Positions 24,814 through 36,990 are shown, counted from the stretch's first letter. The stretch: 64,000 nt of DNA from MB1-2 sp046566065 (GCA_046566065.1 JBKHXK010000010.1:9107-73106); one strand, 5' to 3'. Numbers and translations: made by a program. Notes: generated by a model not told the origin, from the sequence alone.

Positions 24814-25299
24814 ATGCAGACTCGGATCAACCCTTTCGCGGTGACCCCCGAACAGCGTCAGGAGGTCGCCACCTTGGGCTCGCTGGCTTCCATAGTGGCG
24901 GCCGCCGACGAGACGGGCGGCTCCCTCGGAGCCATCATCCAGAAGGTCACGAAGGCGTCGAACCCGCCGCTCCACGTACACGCCAATGAAGACGAAGCGT
25001 GGCTGGTGATCGATGGCGAGATCGACTTCCACCTGGGCGACGATGTCGTGAGGGCGACGCCCGGCACGTTCGTGTTCGCCCCGCGAGGACTCCCTCATAG
25101 CTTCGATGTCGTCACGCCCGAGGCCCAGCTCTTGATCCTGGTCACCCCCGGCGGATTCGAAGGCATGTTCCGGGAACTGGGTGCCCCCCTCGGTGCGGCC
25201 GAGGGCGCTCCCCCGATCGACCCGGCCAGGGTCGAGGAAGTCGCAGGGCGATACGGCTTGGAGATCGTGGGTCCCCCGCCCCGGTCTGGGGGGATGTGA
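24814..25299 (+). CDS. Cupin-domain protein
   Basis: 161 residues from ATG 24814 (GGGAG just upstream; an ATG ten codons earlier would overlap the operator half-site). A single cupin barrel: PPLHVHANEDEAWLVIDGEI is cupin motif 1 with metal-binding His, His and Glu, and PRGLPHSFDV is motif 2 with the last His. Such one-domain cupins may be dioxygenases, isomerases or quercetinase-like; the substrate is unknown. Likely target of the divergent PadR repressor. Confidence 0.82.
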   Translation: MQTRINPFAVTPEQRQEVATLGSLASIVAAADETGGSLGAIIQKVTKASNPPLHVHANEDEAWLVIDGEIDFHLGDDVVRATPGTFVFAPRGLPHSFDVVTPEAQLLILVTPGGFEGMFRELGAPLGAAEGAPPIDPARVEEVAGRYGLEIVGPPPRSGGM

Positions 25300-25319
25300 G
25301 GAAAGAACGGAGAGACTAA

Positions 25320-25348
25320 AGAGGCCCCCGGGGTTACCGGGGGCCTCT
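25320..25348. terminator. Terminator between cupin gene and rpoC
   Basis: AGAGGCCCCCGG pairs perfectly with CCGGGGGCCTCT around a 5-base GGTTA loop. It sits 17 bases after the rpoC stop on the minus strand and 21 bases after the cupin stop on the plus strand, with a short TTT on the minus side. Confidence 0.75.
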
Positions 25349-25364
25349 CTCGTGAAGCTTGGAT

Positions 25365-28300
25365 CTACTCGGCGGCGGAGGTGGCCTCCTCGGCCACGTT
25401 GACCTCGCCGTCGCTCTCTGCGTCCTCCGAGGGAACGGCCGTGAGGCCGATGAAGGAGGCGACGTCTTCGTCGGTCTCCTCCCGAGGCGGCAGGCCGAAC
25501 ATGGCCCTGGCCTCGTCGTCGGACATCGCCGCATCGCCGGTCGTGACGACCCGGATCGAACGGTACCGGCTCATGCCGGTTCCGGCGGGGATCAGCTTGC
25601 CGATGATCACGTTCTCTTTGAGGCCCAACAGCGGGTCGGACTTGCCGTTGATCGCGGCCTCGGTGAGAACCCTCGTCGTCTCCTGGAACGACGCTGCCGA
25701 CAGCCACGACTCGGTGGCCAGCGACGCCTTGGTGATACCCATCAGGATCGGTCGAGCCGTGGCGGCCTCGCCGCCACTCGAGACCACGGCCTCGTTGGCG
25801 TCGGCGAAGGTCTTGGCATCCACGAGCTGGCCGGGGAGGAACTCGGTGTCGCCCGGCTCGATCACGTTCACCTTGCGCAGCATCTGGCGAACGATCAGCT
25901 CGATGTGCTTGTCGTGGATCGGCACACCCTGGTTGCGGTAGACCCTCTGGACCTCGTCGACGAGATAGAGCTGCACCTCGCGGGTACCCATGACCTCGAG
26001 CACCTCGTCGGGGTCGCGTGAACCCTCGGTCAGCGAGTCGCCCACCTGGACGGTCTGACCGTCCTTCACGAGGACGTCGTCGTAACGACCGATCTTGTAA
26101 GTGATCGGCTCGCTGCCGTCGTCGGGGATCAGCTCGATCGAACGGGTCTTCTCGTCTTCGTGCATCTCGATGCGACCGGTCGCCTTGGCGATCTCGGTCT
26201 TCACCTTCGGGGTACGAGCCTCGAAGAGCTCGACCACCCTCGGCAGACCGCTCGTGATGTCGGAACCACCACGGAACCGCACACCACCGGTGTGGAACGT
26301 ACGCATCGTCAGCTGGGTGCCCGGCTCACCGATCGACTGGGCGGCCACGATACCGACGGCCTCTCCCATCTCGACCAGACGACCCGTCGCCAGCGAGGTC
26401 CCGTAGCACTTCTGGCAAACCCCGTACTTCGCCTCGCAGGTGAGCACCGACCGGATGACCAGCTTGCCTACGCCCGCTTCGGCGATCTGCTCGGCCATCG
26501 CGGCGTCGACCTCGCTGCCGGCCTCGGCGATGACCTTGCCGTCGACCTCTGCATCCTCGAGCAGCACGCGGTGGATCAGCTTCTGCTTGAGGTGGCTGCG
26601 CTCGGCCTGCACGTCGAGGGTGATGCCACGGTCGGTGCCGCAGTCGTCGCTTCGAACGATGACCTCTTGCGAGACATCGACCAGGCGGCGGGTCAGGTAA
26701 CCGGAGTCCGCCGTACGGAGAGCCGTGTCGGCCAGACCCTTACGAGCACCGTGAGTGGAGATGAAGTACTCGAGCACCGTGAGGCCCTCGCGGAAGTTCG
26801 AGCGGATAGGCCTCGGGATGATCTCACCCCGTGGGTTCGCAACGAGACCACGCATACCCGCGATCTGCCGGATCTGCATGATGTTTCCTCGAGCACCCGA
26901 GTGGGCCATCATCCAGATCGGGTTGAGGACGTCGGACTCGAAGGACTTCTCCATCTCGTCCTTCACCTGCTCCGAAGCCTCGGTCCAGATCTCGATGAGC
27001 TCCTGGCGACGCTCGTCGTCGGTGATCACGCCCTTGCGGTACTGACTCTCGATCTTGTCCGCCTGCTTCTCGTGACTGGCGATGATCTCGCCCTTCTTGG
27101 CAGGCGTCGTCACGTCCTCCAGACCGACGGTGACGCCGGCCTTGGTCGCGTACTTGAAGCCGGTGTCCTTCAGAGCATCGAGCGTCTCGGACAGCTCCTT
27201 CTTGTCGTAGGTGCGCGCGATGCGATCGATCAGCCCGGACAGCTCCTTCTTGCGGAACGGAGCGTTCTGGTAGGGGAAGTCCTTCGGGAAGGCCTCGTTG
27301 AAGATGACCCGTCCAACGGTGGTCTCCTTCAGACGCTTGGGGTTCGCCTCGAACTCCTCGGCCGTCTCGTCCTCGAAACGCTTGAGGCCGCGGACCTTCA
27401 CTTTGGAATGGATCCCGACCACCCCGGCGTCGTAAGCCTTCAGCACCTCGTCGGCATCCGAGAAGGCCTTGCCCTCGCCGGGCTCGCCGTCACGGTCCAC
27501 CGTCAGGTAGTAGACGCCCAGGATGATGTCCTGCGTCGGCGCCACGATCGGGTCACCGTTAGCCGGAGAGAGCACGTTGTGTGCCGACAGCATCAGCAGA
27601 CGAGCCTCGGCCTGCGCCTCTGAAGACAGCGGCACGTGAACGGCCATCTGGTCACCGTCGAAGTCGGCGTTGAACGCGACACAGACCAGCGGGTGGATCT
27701 GGATCGCCTTGCCCTCAACCAGCACGGGCTCGAAGGCCTGGATACCGAGACGGTGAAGGGTCGGTGCACGGTTCAGTAGCACGGGGTGCTCGTGGATGAT
27801 CTCCTCGAGGACATCCCATACGTGCGCACGCGAACGCTCGACCATGCGCTTGGCGCTCTTGATGTTCTGCGCATGGCCCAGGTCGACCAGCCGCTTCATG
27901 ACGAACGGCTTGAAGAGCTCGAGGGCCATCTGCTTGGGAAGCCCGCACTGATGCAGCTTGAGGGTCGGTCCCGAAACGATGACCGAACGACCGGAGTAGT
28001 CGACGCGCTTACCGAGCAGGTTCTGACGGAAGCGGCCCTGCTTGCCCTTCAGCATGTCCGACAGCGACTTCAGGGGGCGGTTGCCCGGTCCGGTGACCGG
28101 ACGACCGCGGCGACCGTTGTCGAACAGTGCGTCCACGGCCTCCTGGAGCATGCGCTTCTCGTTGTTGACGATGATCTCCGGAGCGCCCAGGTCCAACAGC
28201 CTCTTCAGACGGTTGTTGCGGTTGATCACACGGCGGTACAGATCGTTCAGGTCGGAGGTCGCGAAACGACCACCGTCCAGCTGCACCATCGGACGAAGAT

Positions 28301-29273
28301 CCGGTGGGATGACGGGAACGCAGTCGAGGACCATGCCCATCGGCGAGTTCTTCTTGGTCCCGTCGGTAAAGGGAGCCACGACCTTCAGACGCTTGATCGC
28401 ACGCTGACGCTTCTGGCCTTTGCCGGTCTTGATCAGGTCGCGCAGCTCCTCGGCCTCGTTCTCGAGGTCGAGCGAGGCGAGGAGGTCCTTGATCGACTCG
28501 GCTCCCATGCCGCCCTTGAAGTAGTCGCCGAAACGATCCTTCAGCTCACGCCAGAGGACCTCGTCCTCGACGATCTCCTTGGGCTGCAGGTCCCGGAACT
28601 TGTCCAGCGTGGCCTGCACCAGACCGATGTTGCGGTCGGCGCGGTCGCGCACCTCTTTCTGCTGACGCTCCGACTGGTTCTTCGCCGCGTTCTTCTCGGA
28701 GGAACGGGCTTTGCGCTCCTCCATCTCCTCGAGGCGGGTTTCGGTCTCCTTGAGGATCTCCTCGAGGCGCAGGTCGCGCTGCTCTTCGATCTTGGCGATC
28801 TCCTTGGAGACCTCTTCTTCGAGACGAGGCAGGTCCTTGTGACGCTTGTCCTCGTTGACCTCGGTGACGATCGAGGCGGCGAAGTAGATGACCTTCTCGA
28901 GCTCCTTCGGAGCGATGTCGAGGAGGTAGCCCAAGCGGGACGGGACACCCTTGAAGTACCAGATGTGGGTAACGGGGGCGGCGAGTTCGATGTGACCCAT
29001 GCGCTCACGACGCACCTTGGCGCGGGTGACCTCAACACCGCAACGCTCGCAGATGATGCCCTTGAAGCGAACGCGCTTGTACTTACCGCAGTAGCACTCC
29101 CAGTCCTTGGTCGGCCCGAAGATCTTCTCGCAGAAAAGACCGTCCTTCTCGGGCTTCAGGGTCCGGTAGTTGATGGTCTCCGGCTTCTTGACCTCGCCGT
29201 TCGACCACGCGCGGATCTGGTCCCCGGTGGCGAGACCGATCCGTAGCTCGTCGAAGTAATTGACGTCTAGCAA
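25365..29273 (-). CDS. rpoC: DNA-directed RNA polymerase subunit beta'
   Basis: 1302 residues. The N-terminal zinc ribbon has C60, C62, C75, C78; the catalytic NADFDGDQMAVH motif chelates Mg2+; the second zinc site spans CGTDRG to CEAKYGVCQKCYG; bridge helix and trigger loop regions (ARGNIMQIRQIAGMRGLVA, SQEVIVRS, GEAVGIVAAQSIGEPGTQLT) are intact. The C-terminus ends in an acidic tail. It starts ATG 29273 next to the rpoB stop. Confidence 0.98.
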   Translation of the reverse strand: MLDVNYFDELRIGLATGDQIRAWSNGEVKKPETINYRTLKPEKDGLFCEKIFGPTKDWECYCGKYKRVRFKGIICERCGVEVTRAKVRRERMGHIELAAPVTHIWYFKGVPSRLGYLLDIAPKELEKVIYFAASIVTEVNEDKRHKDLPRLEEEVSKEIAKIEEQRDLRLEEILKETETRLEEMEERKARSSEKNAAKNQSERQQKEVRDRADRNIGLVQATLDKFRDLQPKEIVEDEVLWRELKDRFGDYFKGGMGAESIKDLLASLDLENEAEELRDLIKTGKGQKRQRAIKRLKVVAPFTDGTKKNSPMGMVLDCVPVIPPDLRPMVQLDGGRFATSDLNDLYRRVINRNNRLKRLLDLGAPEIIVNNEKRMLQEAVDALFDNGRRGRPVTGPGNRPLKSLSDMLKGKQGRFRQNLLGKRVDYSGRSVIVSGPTLKLHQCGLPKQMALELFKPFVMKRLVDLGHAQNIKSAKRMVERSRAHVWDVLEEIIHEHPVLLNRAPTLHRLGIQAFEPVLVEGKAIQIHPLVCVAFNADFDGDQMAVHVPLSSEAQAEARLLMLSAHNVLSPANGDPIVAPTQDIILGVYYLTVDRDGEPGEGKAFSDADEVLKAYDAGVVGIHSKVKVRGLKRFEDETAEEFEANPKRLKETTVGRVIFNEAFPKDFPYQNAPFRKKELSGLIDRIARTYDKKELSETLDALKDTGFKYATKAGVTVGLEDVTTPAKKGEIIASHEKQADKIESQYRKGVITDDERRQELIEIWTEASEQVKDEMEKSFESDVLNPIWMMAHSGARGNIMQIRQIAGMRGLVANPRGEIIPRPIRSNFREGLTVLEYFISTHGARKGLADTALRTADSGYLTRRLVDVSQEVIVRSDDCGTDRGITLDVQAERSHLKQKLIHRVLLEDAEVDGKVIAEAGSEVDAAMAEQIAEAGVGKLVIRSVLTCEAKYGVCQKCYGTSLATGRLVEMGEAVGIVAAQSIGEPGTQLTMRTFHTGGVRFRGGSDITSGLPRVVELFEARTPKVKTEIAKATGRIEMHEDEKTRSIELIPDDGSEPITYKIGRYDDVLVKDGQTVQVGDSLTEGSRDPDEVLEVMGTREVQLYLVDEVQRVYRNQGVPIHDKHIELIVRQMLRKVNVIEPGDTEFLPGQLVDAKTFADANEAVVSSGGEAATARPILMGITKASLATESWLSAASFQETTRVLTEAAINGKSDPLLGLKENVIIGKLIPAGTGMSRYRSIRVVTTGDAAMSDDEARAMFGLPPREETDEDVASFIGLTAVPSEDAESDGEVNVAEEATSAAE

Positions 29274-32651
<3,378 letters not shown>

Positions 32652-32809
32652 ACGTGCCTCCTGTAGTTGCCTCAGTGGGGACACAGACCCGGGTCAAGAA
32701 GGGGCCCCGTCTTTCCCTTCACGACCTGCCCCAACCGGCTCGCGATGGGCGGTTCTTAGCCGCGCGACAAGGCGAATCGAACGATCGGGGGCGGACACAG
32801 CAAAGAAGC

Positions 32810-32838
32810 AGTATAGGGGCACGCCCATACGGCGTCAA
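32810..32838 (-). promoter_or_regulatory. rpoBC promoter
   Basis: TTGACG (32838-32833), 17-base spacer, TATACT (32815-32810) on the minus strand, the strongest sigma70-like promoter in the window. It gives a leader of about 150 bases before the TTG start. The rest of the 332-base rplL-rpoB gap holds the hairpin at 32931-32962 and GC-rich sequence with a CACGGCCC/GGGCCGTG palindrome near 32841-32858. Confidence 0.8.
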
Positions 32839-32930
32839 CCACGGCCCGGGGGCCGTGGGACGAGCTATTCAGCTGTGTTGCGGACGTTATCCCCCGGGGT
32901 GCGCGATTTCAAGCCTCAGAACCCCGAACG

Positions 32931-32962
32931 CGAGAAAGGCGCCCTGCCGGACGCCCTTCTCG
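32931..32962 (-). terminator. Hairpin after rplL
   Basis: CGAGAAAGGCG pairs with CGCCCTTCTCG (one G-U on the minus strand) around a 10-base loop, 21 bases after the rplL stop. No strong T-run follows, so it may be a partial terminator or a processing site that lowers rpoBC relative to rplJL. Confidence 0.5.
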
Positions 32963-32983
32963 ACCACGCTAGCTCTGTGAGGA

Positions 32984-33376
32984 CTACTTCAGTTCGACGG
33001 TCGCTCCTGCACCCTCGAGCTTGGCCTTGGCCTCTTCGGCCTGCTCCTTGGCCACCTTCTCGAGCACCGGCTTCGGGGCCGAGTCCACGAGGTCCTTGGC
33101 CTCCTTGAGGCCGAGGCTCGTGAGGGCCCGCACCTCCTTGATGACCTGGATCTTCTTGTCGCCGGCCGCCGCGAGGACGACATCGAACTCGTCCTTCTCC
33201 TCGGCTGCGCCTGCGCCGTCACCACCGGCTCCGCCGCCGGCACCGGGGGCTGCGACGGCCACGGGGGCCGCTGCGGTCACACCGAACTTCTCCTCGAACG
33301 CCTTAACGAACTCGGACAGCTCGAGGACGGTCCAACCGGCTACCGCCTCTAGAACGTCTTCCTGCGTGATCGCCAT
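32984..33376 (-). CDS. rplL: 50S ribosomal protein bL12 (L7/L12)
   Basis: 130-residue stalk protein that recruits translational GTPases. N-terminal dimerisation helix (TVLELSEFVKAFEEKFGV), an Ala/Gly/Pro hinge (PVAVAAPGAGGGAGGDGAG) and the C-terminal globular domain (EFDVVLAAAGDKKIQVIKEV, LGLKEAKDLVDSAPKPV). Two bases separate it from rplJ, with which it is co-expressed. Confidence 0.98.
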   Translation of the reverse strand: MAITQEDVLEAVAGWTVLELSEFVKAFEEKFGVTAAAPVAVAAPGAGGGAGGDGAGAAEEKDEFDVVLAAAGDKKIQVIKEVRALTSLGLKEAKDLVDSAPKPVLEKVAKEQAEEAKAKLEGAGATVELK

Positions 33377-33378
33377 CT

Positions 33379-34176
33379 CTATTCCTCCTTCTCGTCGCCG
33401 CTTGTGGCGGCGGTGTCTTCCTCATCCGTATCTGCGTCGGTCGTATCTGAAGAGGCCTCTACGGAGCTGGCGGCCTCGTCCGAGCTCTCGGACTCGGTCT
33501 CGGCGACCGCATCCGCCACCTCGGCCTCGCCGCGATCCCCGGTTTCCTCCGGAGCTGCGTCGCCTGCCGGCTCGTCCGATGCCTCGGCTTCGGGAGCAGC
33601 CTCGGCTTCGGGAGCAGCCTCGGCGGGTGGTGCTCCTGCATCCCCGGCGGGGAGCTCTCCCGATTCCTTCTTGGCCAGCACCTGAGCGAGCATCGAACCC
33701 AGGTCCCGCAGTGCCGCAGCGAACACGTTGACCGTCTGCTGCAACGGGGTATTCATCAGCATCGCGATCTTGGCCAGCTGCACCTCTCGGGGCTCCAAGC
33801 TCGCCAGCGCCTTGGTCTGACCGGCGTCGATGATCTTGCCGCGCAGCACGCCACCCTTGATCACCAGCACCGGGAACTTCTTCGCGGCATCGTCCAGGGC
33901 CTTGGCCGCGGCCACCGCGTCACCGCGGCAGAAGGCGATCGCCGTGGGTCCCTCGAGCATGTCGGCCAGCTCGTCGAGCCCGACCTCGCGGACGGCGATC
34001 CGGGCCAGGGTGTTCTTCAACACCTTGTAGTCGGCGTCGGCCTCGCGGAGGGCGCTGCGAAGCTCGGCGATCTCGCCAACCGATAGCCCGCGGTACTCCG
34101 TCAACAGGGCGGCGTTCGACTCCTGGAAGCGGCCGGTGATCTCCTCGACGGCCTGCGTCTTCTCGGGTCTTGCCAT
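33379..34176 (-). CDS. rplJ: 50S ribosomal protein uL10 (L10) with long acidic tail
   Basis: uL10 anchors the bL12 stalk to 23S rRNA and represses its own operon. Residues 1-175 are normal (EKTQAVEEITGRF, ALLTEYRGLSVGEIAELRS, KVLKNTLARIA). The next ~90 residues are Ala/Glu/Asp/Ser-rich with repeated PEAEAA units, ending DEKEE. Usual length is 165-180. It starts ATG 34176 with AAAGGA upstream, just 20 bases after the leader terminator. Confidence 0.96.
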   Translation of the reverse strand: MARPEKTQAVEEITGRFQESNAALLTEYRGLSVGEIAELRSALREADADYKVLKNTLARIAVREVGLDELADMLEGPTAIAFCRGDAVAAAKALDDAAKKFPVLVIKGGVLRGKIIDAGQTKALASLEPREVQLAKIAMLMNTPLQQTVNVFAAALRDLGSMLAQVLAKKESGELPAGDAGAPPAEAAPEAEAAPEAEASDEPAGDAAPEETGDRGEAEVADAVAETESESSDEAASSVEASSDTTDADTDEEDTAATSGDEKEE

Positions 34177-34196
34177 ATGGGTCCTTTCTCGGGCAC

Positions 34197-34231
34197 AAAA
34201 AAAGCGGTCACCCCAGACTCCGAGTGACCGC
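34197..34231 (-). terminator. Attenuator (intrinsic terminator) in the rplJ leader
   Basis: On the minus strand an 8-bp perfect stem GCGGTCAC/GTGACCGC with a 12-base loop is followed directly by TTTTTTT. It ends only 20 bases before the rplJ ATG, leaving no room for a promoter, so rplJL transcription must pass through it. It therefore acts as a conditional terminator. Confidence 0.8.
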
Positions 34232-34245
34232 GCACAAGCGCATGT

Positions 34246-34306
34246 CGTTCGCCTGCGTCGGTCCCGTGAGGGCTTAAGGGGCTTCCGTCCCGCCGACGGT
34301 CTGGGG
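34246..34306 (-). ncRNA. Ribosomal protein L10 leader RNA
   Basis: Read on the minus strand, AGACCGTCGG pairs through GTCGG with CCGAC of CCGACGCAGGCGAACG, matching the AGACCG...GCAGG pattern of the L10 leader that L10 (with L12) binds. Its 5' edge CCCCAGAC (34306-34299) is exactly complementary to GTCTGGGG (34218-34211) in the attenuator loop, giving an anti-terminator. Confidence 0.7.
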
Positions 34307-34346
34307 CTTCAGCGAGCGAGATTACCAGGGTGTACGCCCCGAGGCG

Positions 34347-36224
34347 CTAGACCGTCGGGGTGGCCTCGGGCGTCGGCTCGGTCGCCTCGGGCGTCGGCTC
34401 GACCTCTTCGGGTTCCTCCTCATCGAGGGCCGGATCATCGGTGGTGTCCTCCCCGGCCGGATCGTCGGTCGGTCCCGGGGCGGGCTCGAAGGGCTCGGTT
34501 CCACCGTCCTCGCTGACGAAGCCGGACCCCTCGAAGGCTTCTTCACTCTCCTCGGGAAGGCTCGGTCGCCCGGTCGTGAGCTGCGAGGCAGCCTCGATCC
34601 CGTCGGAGAACGTCCAGTCCTCGTTGGGTTGGATCGGCTTGTATTCGCCGTTCGGGATCAGGACGTAGGCGCCGATCGCGACGGCGGTCGCACCGACCAG
34701 GACCACGGCCCCTCGGGCGAGCGGTCGCTCCTTGGTCACGTTCAGGGCTCCCACCGCGATCCGCTTGGACGTCCGAGCGAGGGTGACCCCCATCCCCGTT
34801 ATCGGCAGCACCAGCATGCCCATGCGCAGCCCGTTGACCGTGGCCTGTGCGGTCTGGCCTCCGTCCAACGCCTCCTGGAGCTTGTTCCACTGAACGAAGA
34901 AGGAGTCGTAGCCGGTCGCCAGGATCCGAGGAGCGCTCAGGATCATCATCCCGAAGAGATAGAGAAGGACGGGGATGACGGTCAGGACCCAGATCGTCAC
35001 GACGGCTCGAGCCCACGGCTTCAGCTCCGTCACCTTGGGGGATGTCTCCTGACCCGGCACCATGCTCTTCAAGGTCGGCTTGATGCGCCCGAACAGATCC
35101 GGGATGCCGGTGAGATCGCTGACCACGTGATAGCCGTCGAGCCTCAAGAACGGCATGAATTGGTAGAGCATCAGCATGTGCTGGATAACGATCAGGACGA
35201 GGATCGGCTCGAAGCCGGTGAGCGCGTAAGCGCCCCCCACCGCTAGGGCGAATATGGCGTTGAAGTAGACGCCGCCGAGATCGGTGCGGACCCGGCCCCC
35301 CTTCCCCAGTTTCAGGGCGTCCGTGACGTCGGTGTAGAAGGCGGGCCAGACGACGTAGATGCCGAACCCGATCTTGCCGGGCCGGGCCCCCCCGTACCTG
35401 CAGGCGGTCGCGTGACCGAGCTCGTGCCAGCCCACCGACAGGATGAGCAACCCGTAGATCATCAGCACTACCAGCGGCTGATACAGGAGGTCCCGCAATC
35501 CCCCACCGATGCCGTGGATGCCGAAGTACCAGACGTCCAAGGCGATGAGGCCGACAAGGACCGCCACGATCACCGGAGGCCAGAACAGGGGCCGCAACAA
35601 TCCTGCGATGAAGTTCACGGCCCCTTCCGGGACCAGCGTGGTCTTCAGCTTCAATGCCAGCAACGGGTCCGGCTTCACGAGCTCCGGAGTGCTGCCGTCG
35701 GCTCCGACCACCACCCCGTCGGGCCGCAGGTTGTTCTCCAGAAGTGTTGCCACGTTGTCGGCCGAGACGGTTCGGCCGTAGCCCTCGCTGACCCTTTCGG
35801 CGATCTCTTGAAGAGAGCGCTTCCCGTCGATCGACTCGGCGACCAGGTGCAGGAGATGGGTCAGCTGGATGATCTGACCGTCCGAGCGCCGGACCAGATA
35901 ACGATCCTCCTTGAAGCCCGAACCCTCGTACTCGCCGAGGAACTCCACGCCTTCCGCCAGCCGGGGGACCTGATCCCCGCCGGCGCCGACCGGTGGAGGC
36001 GCGTCGTCGGCGATGAGGTTCTCGGTCGGCTGACCGGCCGACGTGCCCGGCACGGCCGGAGGGCTCGACCCGGCGTCCTCCGCAAACACCGCGGGAGGGG
36101 TCGACTCGACCGATGACTCTTCCTCGACCTCAGCAGGCGGCGGCGAATCCGGATCTACCTTGGGGATCTTCTGCAGGTGTTTGGCTTCCTCGGGGACCCC
36201 GTCATCCGACGGCACGGAACCCAT
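34347..36224 (-). CDS. Membrane M50-type zinc metallopeptidase with PqqD-like domain
   Basis: 625 residues. A disordered, Pro/Glu-rich N-terminus (1-90) is followed by a PqqD-like/RiPP-recognition-type segment (about 105-170: RYLVRRSDGQIIQLTHLLHL, LLENNLRPDG). About six or seven membrane helices span 205-523. HELGH at 267-271 and LDGYH at 362-366 are the zinc-binding pair of M50 (site-2-protease-like) peptidases, as in the putative peptide zinc metalloprotease / YydH group. A Pro/Glu/Thr-rich tail (from ~545) probably faces the outside. It follows five small peptide genes; likely roles are leader cleavage or export/processing of those peptides. No good Shine-Dalgarno precedes ATG 36224. Confidence 0.75.
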   Translation of the reverse strand: MGSVPSDDGVPEEAKHLQKIPKVDPDSPPPAEVEEESSVESTPPAVFAEDAGSSPPAVPGTSAGQPTENLIADDAPPPVGAGGDQVPRLAEGVEFLGEYEGSGFKEDRYLVRRSDGQIIQLTHLLHLVAESIDGKRSLQEIAERVSEGYGRTVSADNVATLLENNLRPDGVVVGADGSTPELVKPDPLLALKLKTTLVPEGAVNFIAGLLRPLFWPPVIVAVLVGLIALDVWYFGIHGIGGGLRDLLYQPLVVLMIYGLLILSVGWHELGHATACRYGGARPGKIGFGIYVVWPAFYTDVTDALKLGKGGRVRTDLGGVYFNAIFALAVGGAYALTGFEPILVLIVIQHMLMLYQFMPFLRLDGYHVVSDLTGIPDLFGRIKPTLKSMVPGQETSPKVTELKPWARAVVTIWVLTVIPVLLYLFGMMILSAPRILATGYDSFFVQWNKLQEALDGGQTAQATVNGLRMGMLVLPITGMGVTLARTSKRIAVGALNVTKERPLARGAVVLVGATAVAIGAYVLIPNGEYKPIQPNEDWTFSDGIEAASQLTTGRPSLPEESEEAFEGSGFVSEDGGTEPFEPAPGPTDDPAGEDTTDDPALDEEEPEEVEPTPEATEPTPEATPTV

Positions 36225-36305
36225 CTGCGTTGTCTCGGTTTCTTCAGGCGGCGGCCCGGAACCTCGGTCGATCTCAGTCTCCTGGTTCGATGATGACGGG
36301 GAAAG

Positions 36306-36335
36306 TAAGAAGCGGCCCCGGAGGGCCGCTTCTTA
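36306..36335 (-). terminator. Intercistronic hairpin between peptide genes and peptidase gene
   Basis: Perfect 13-bp inverted repeat TAAGAAGCGGCCC / GGGCCGCTTCTTA with a 4-base loop, 21 bases after the last peptide stop and 81 bases before the peptidase ATG. Only CTTTC follows on the minus strand, so termination is probably partial, letting peptides be made in excess over the peptidase. Confidence 0.65.
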
Positions 36336-36356
36336 GTAACACGTTGTTTCCTTGAA

Positions 36357-36551
36357 CTAGTTGCTCTGGTCGATGTCTACATCCTGCTCGGCGTTCGCGT
36401 AAGCGACCGAGTTGTCCGAGAGCACGTTCGCCGCGACGGCTGCGTTCACCGGCGCTGCGAGGTTCGCGTTGATCAGCGACATCTCTTCGCGGTCCTCGAG
36501 CTGCTCCGAACCCTGCTGCTCCAGCTCTTCCTTGTTCAGTCCGTCAGTCAT
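36357..36551 (-). CDS. Small acidic peptide A, possible RiPP precursor
   Basis: 64 residues with no signal peptide and no cysteines. The N-terminal half (LEQQGSEQLEDREEMSLIN, residues 10-28) is a helical, acidic leader-like segment shared almost letter for letter with the next two genes; the C-terminal half starts APVNAAVAANVLSD and ends in alternating YANAEQDVDIDQSN. AGGAGG lies 6 bases before ATG 36551. Last of five peptide genes before the M50 peptidase. Alternatives: a structural or amyloid-forming peptide. Confidence 0.7.
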   Translation of the reverse strand: MTDGLNKEELEQQGSEQLEDREEMSLINANLAAPVNAAVAANVLSDNSVAYANAEQDVDIDQSN

Positions 36552-36990
36552 GTCAGCCTCCTTCGGCTATCCGATCCCTCTTACTTACTGGCTCTGGTCG
36601 ATGTAGGCGTCCTGCGTGGCGTCGGCGTAGGCAACGGCGTCGTCCGAGAGAACGTTGGCTGCGACGGCGGCGTTCACGGGGACTGCGATGTTGGCGTTGA
36701 CCAGCGACATCTCTTCGCGGTCCTCGAGCTGCTCCGAACCCTGTTGCTCCAGCTCTTCGCTCGAAAGACCCTCCGGCTGGGTGGTGTTTTCCTCGGGCAT
36801 GGGTTTCACCTCCCCCCTAGTTGCTCTGGTCGATGTCTGCGTCTTGCTCTGCGTTCGCGTATGCAACCGATCCGTCTGAGAGCACGTTCAACCCGACTGC
36901 CGCGTTGACGGGGGCCGCCAGGTTCGTGTTGATCAAAGACATCTCTTCGCGGTCCTCGAGCTGCTCCGAACCCTGTTGCTCCAGCTCTTC
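36478..36990 (-). repeat. Three near-identical 53-bp direct repeats in the peptide genes
   Basis: 36478-36530, 36706-36758 and 36938-36990 are 52-53 of 53 identical and encode the leader segment ELEQQGSEQLEDREEMS. The flanking parts of the genes are clearly less alike, so the leader is under stronger constraint or is kept alike by gene conversion. Confidence 0.85.
36585..36800 (-). CDS. Small acidic peptide B, possible RiPP precursor
   Basis: 71 residues from ATG 36800 with GGAGGTGA upstream; an upstream in-frame start lies within the previous gene and is unlikely. The leader SSEELEQQGSEQLEDREEMS matches its neighbours; the tail has VPVNAAVAANVLSD and ends YADATQDAYIDQSQ. Compared with peptide A the differences gather at the two ends (N-terminus and last 20 residues). 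No function is known for this family to me. Confidence 0.7.
   Translation of the reverse strand: MPEENTTQPEGLSSEELEQQGSEQLEDREEMSLVNANIAVPVNAAVAANVLSDDAVAYADATQDAYIDQSQ

Noticed and set aside
26160..29246. Long plus-strand frames opposite rpoC
   Set aside because: Mirror frames of an intact 1302-residue rpoC; no domain and no ribosome binding site.
36478..36990. Three 53-bp repeats as a CRISPR array
   Set aside because: Repeat spacing is about 230 bases and each repeat lies in frame inside a peptide gene; no Cas genes.
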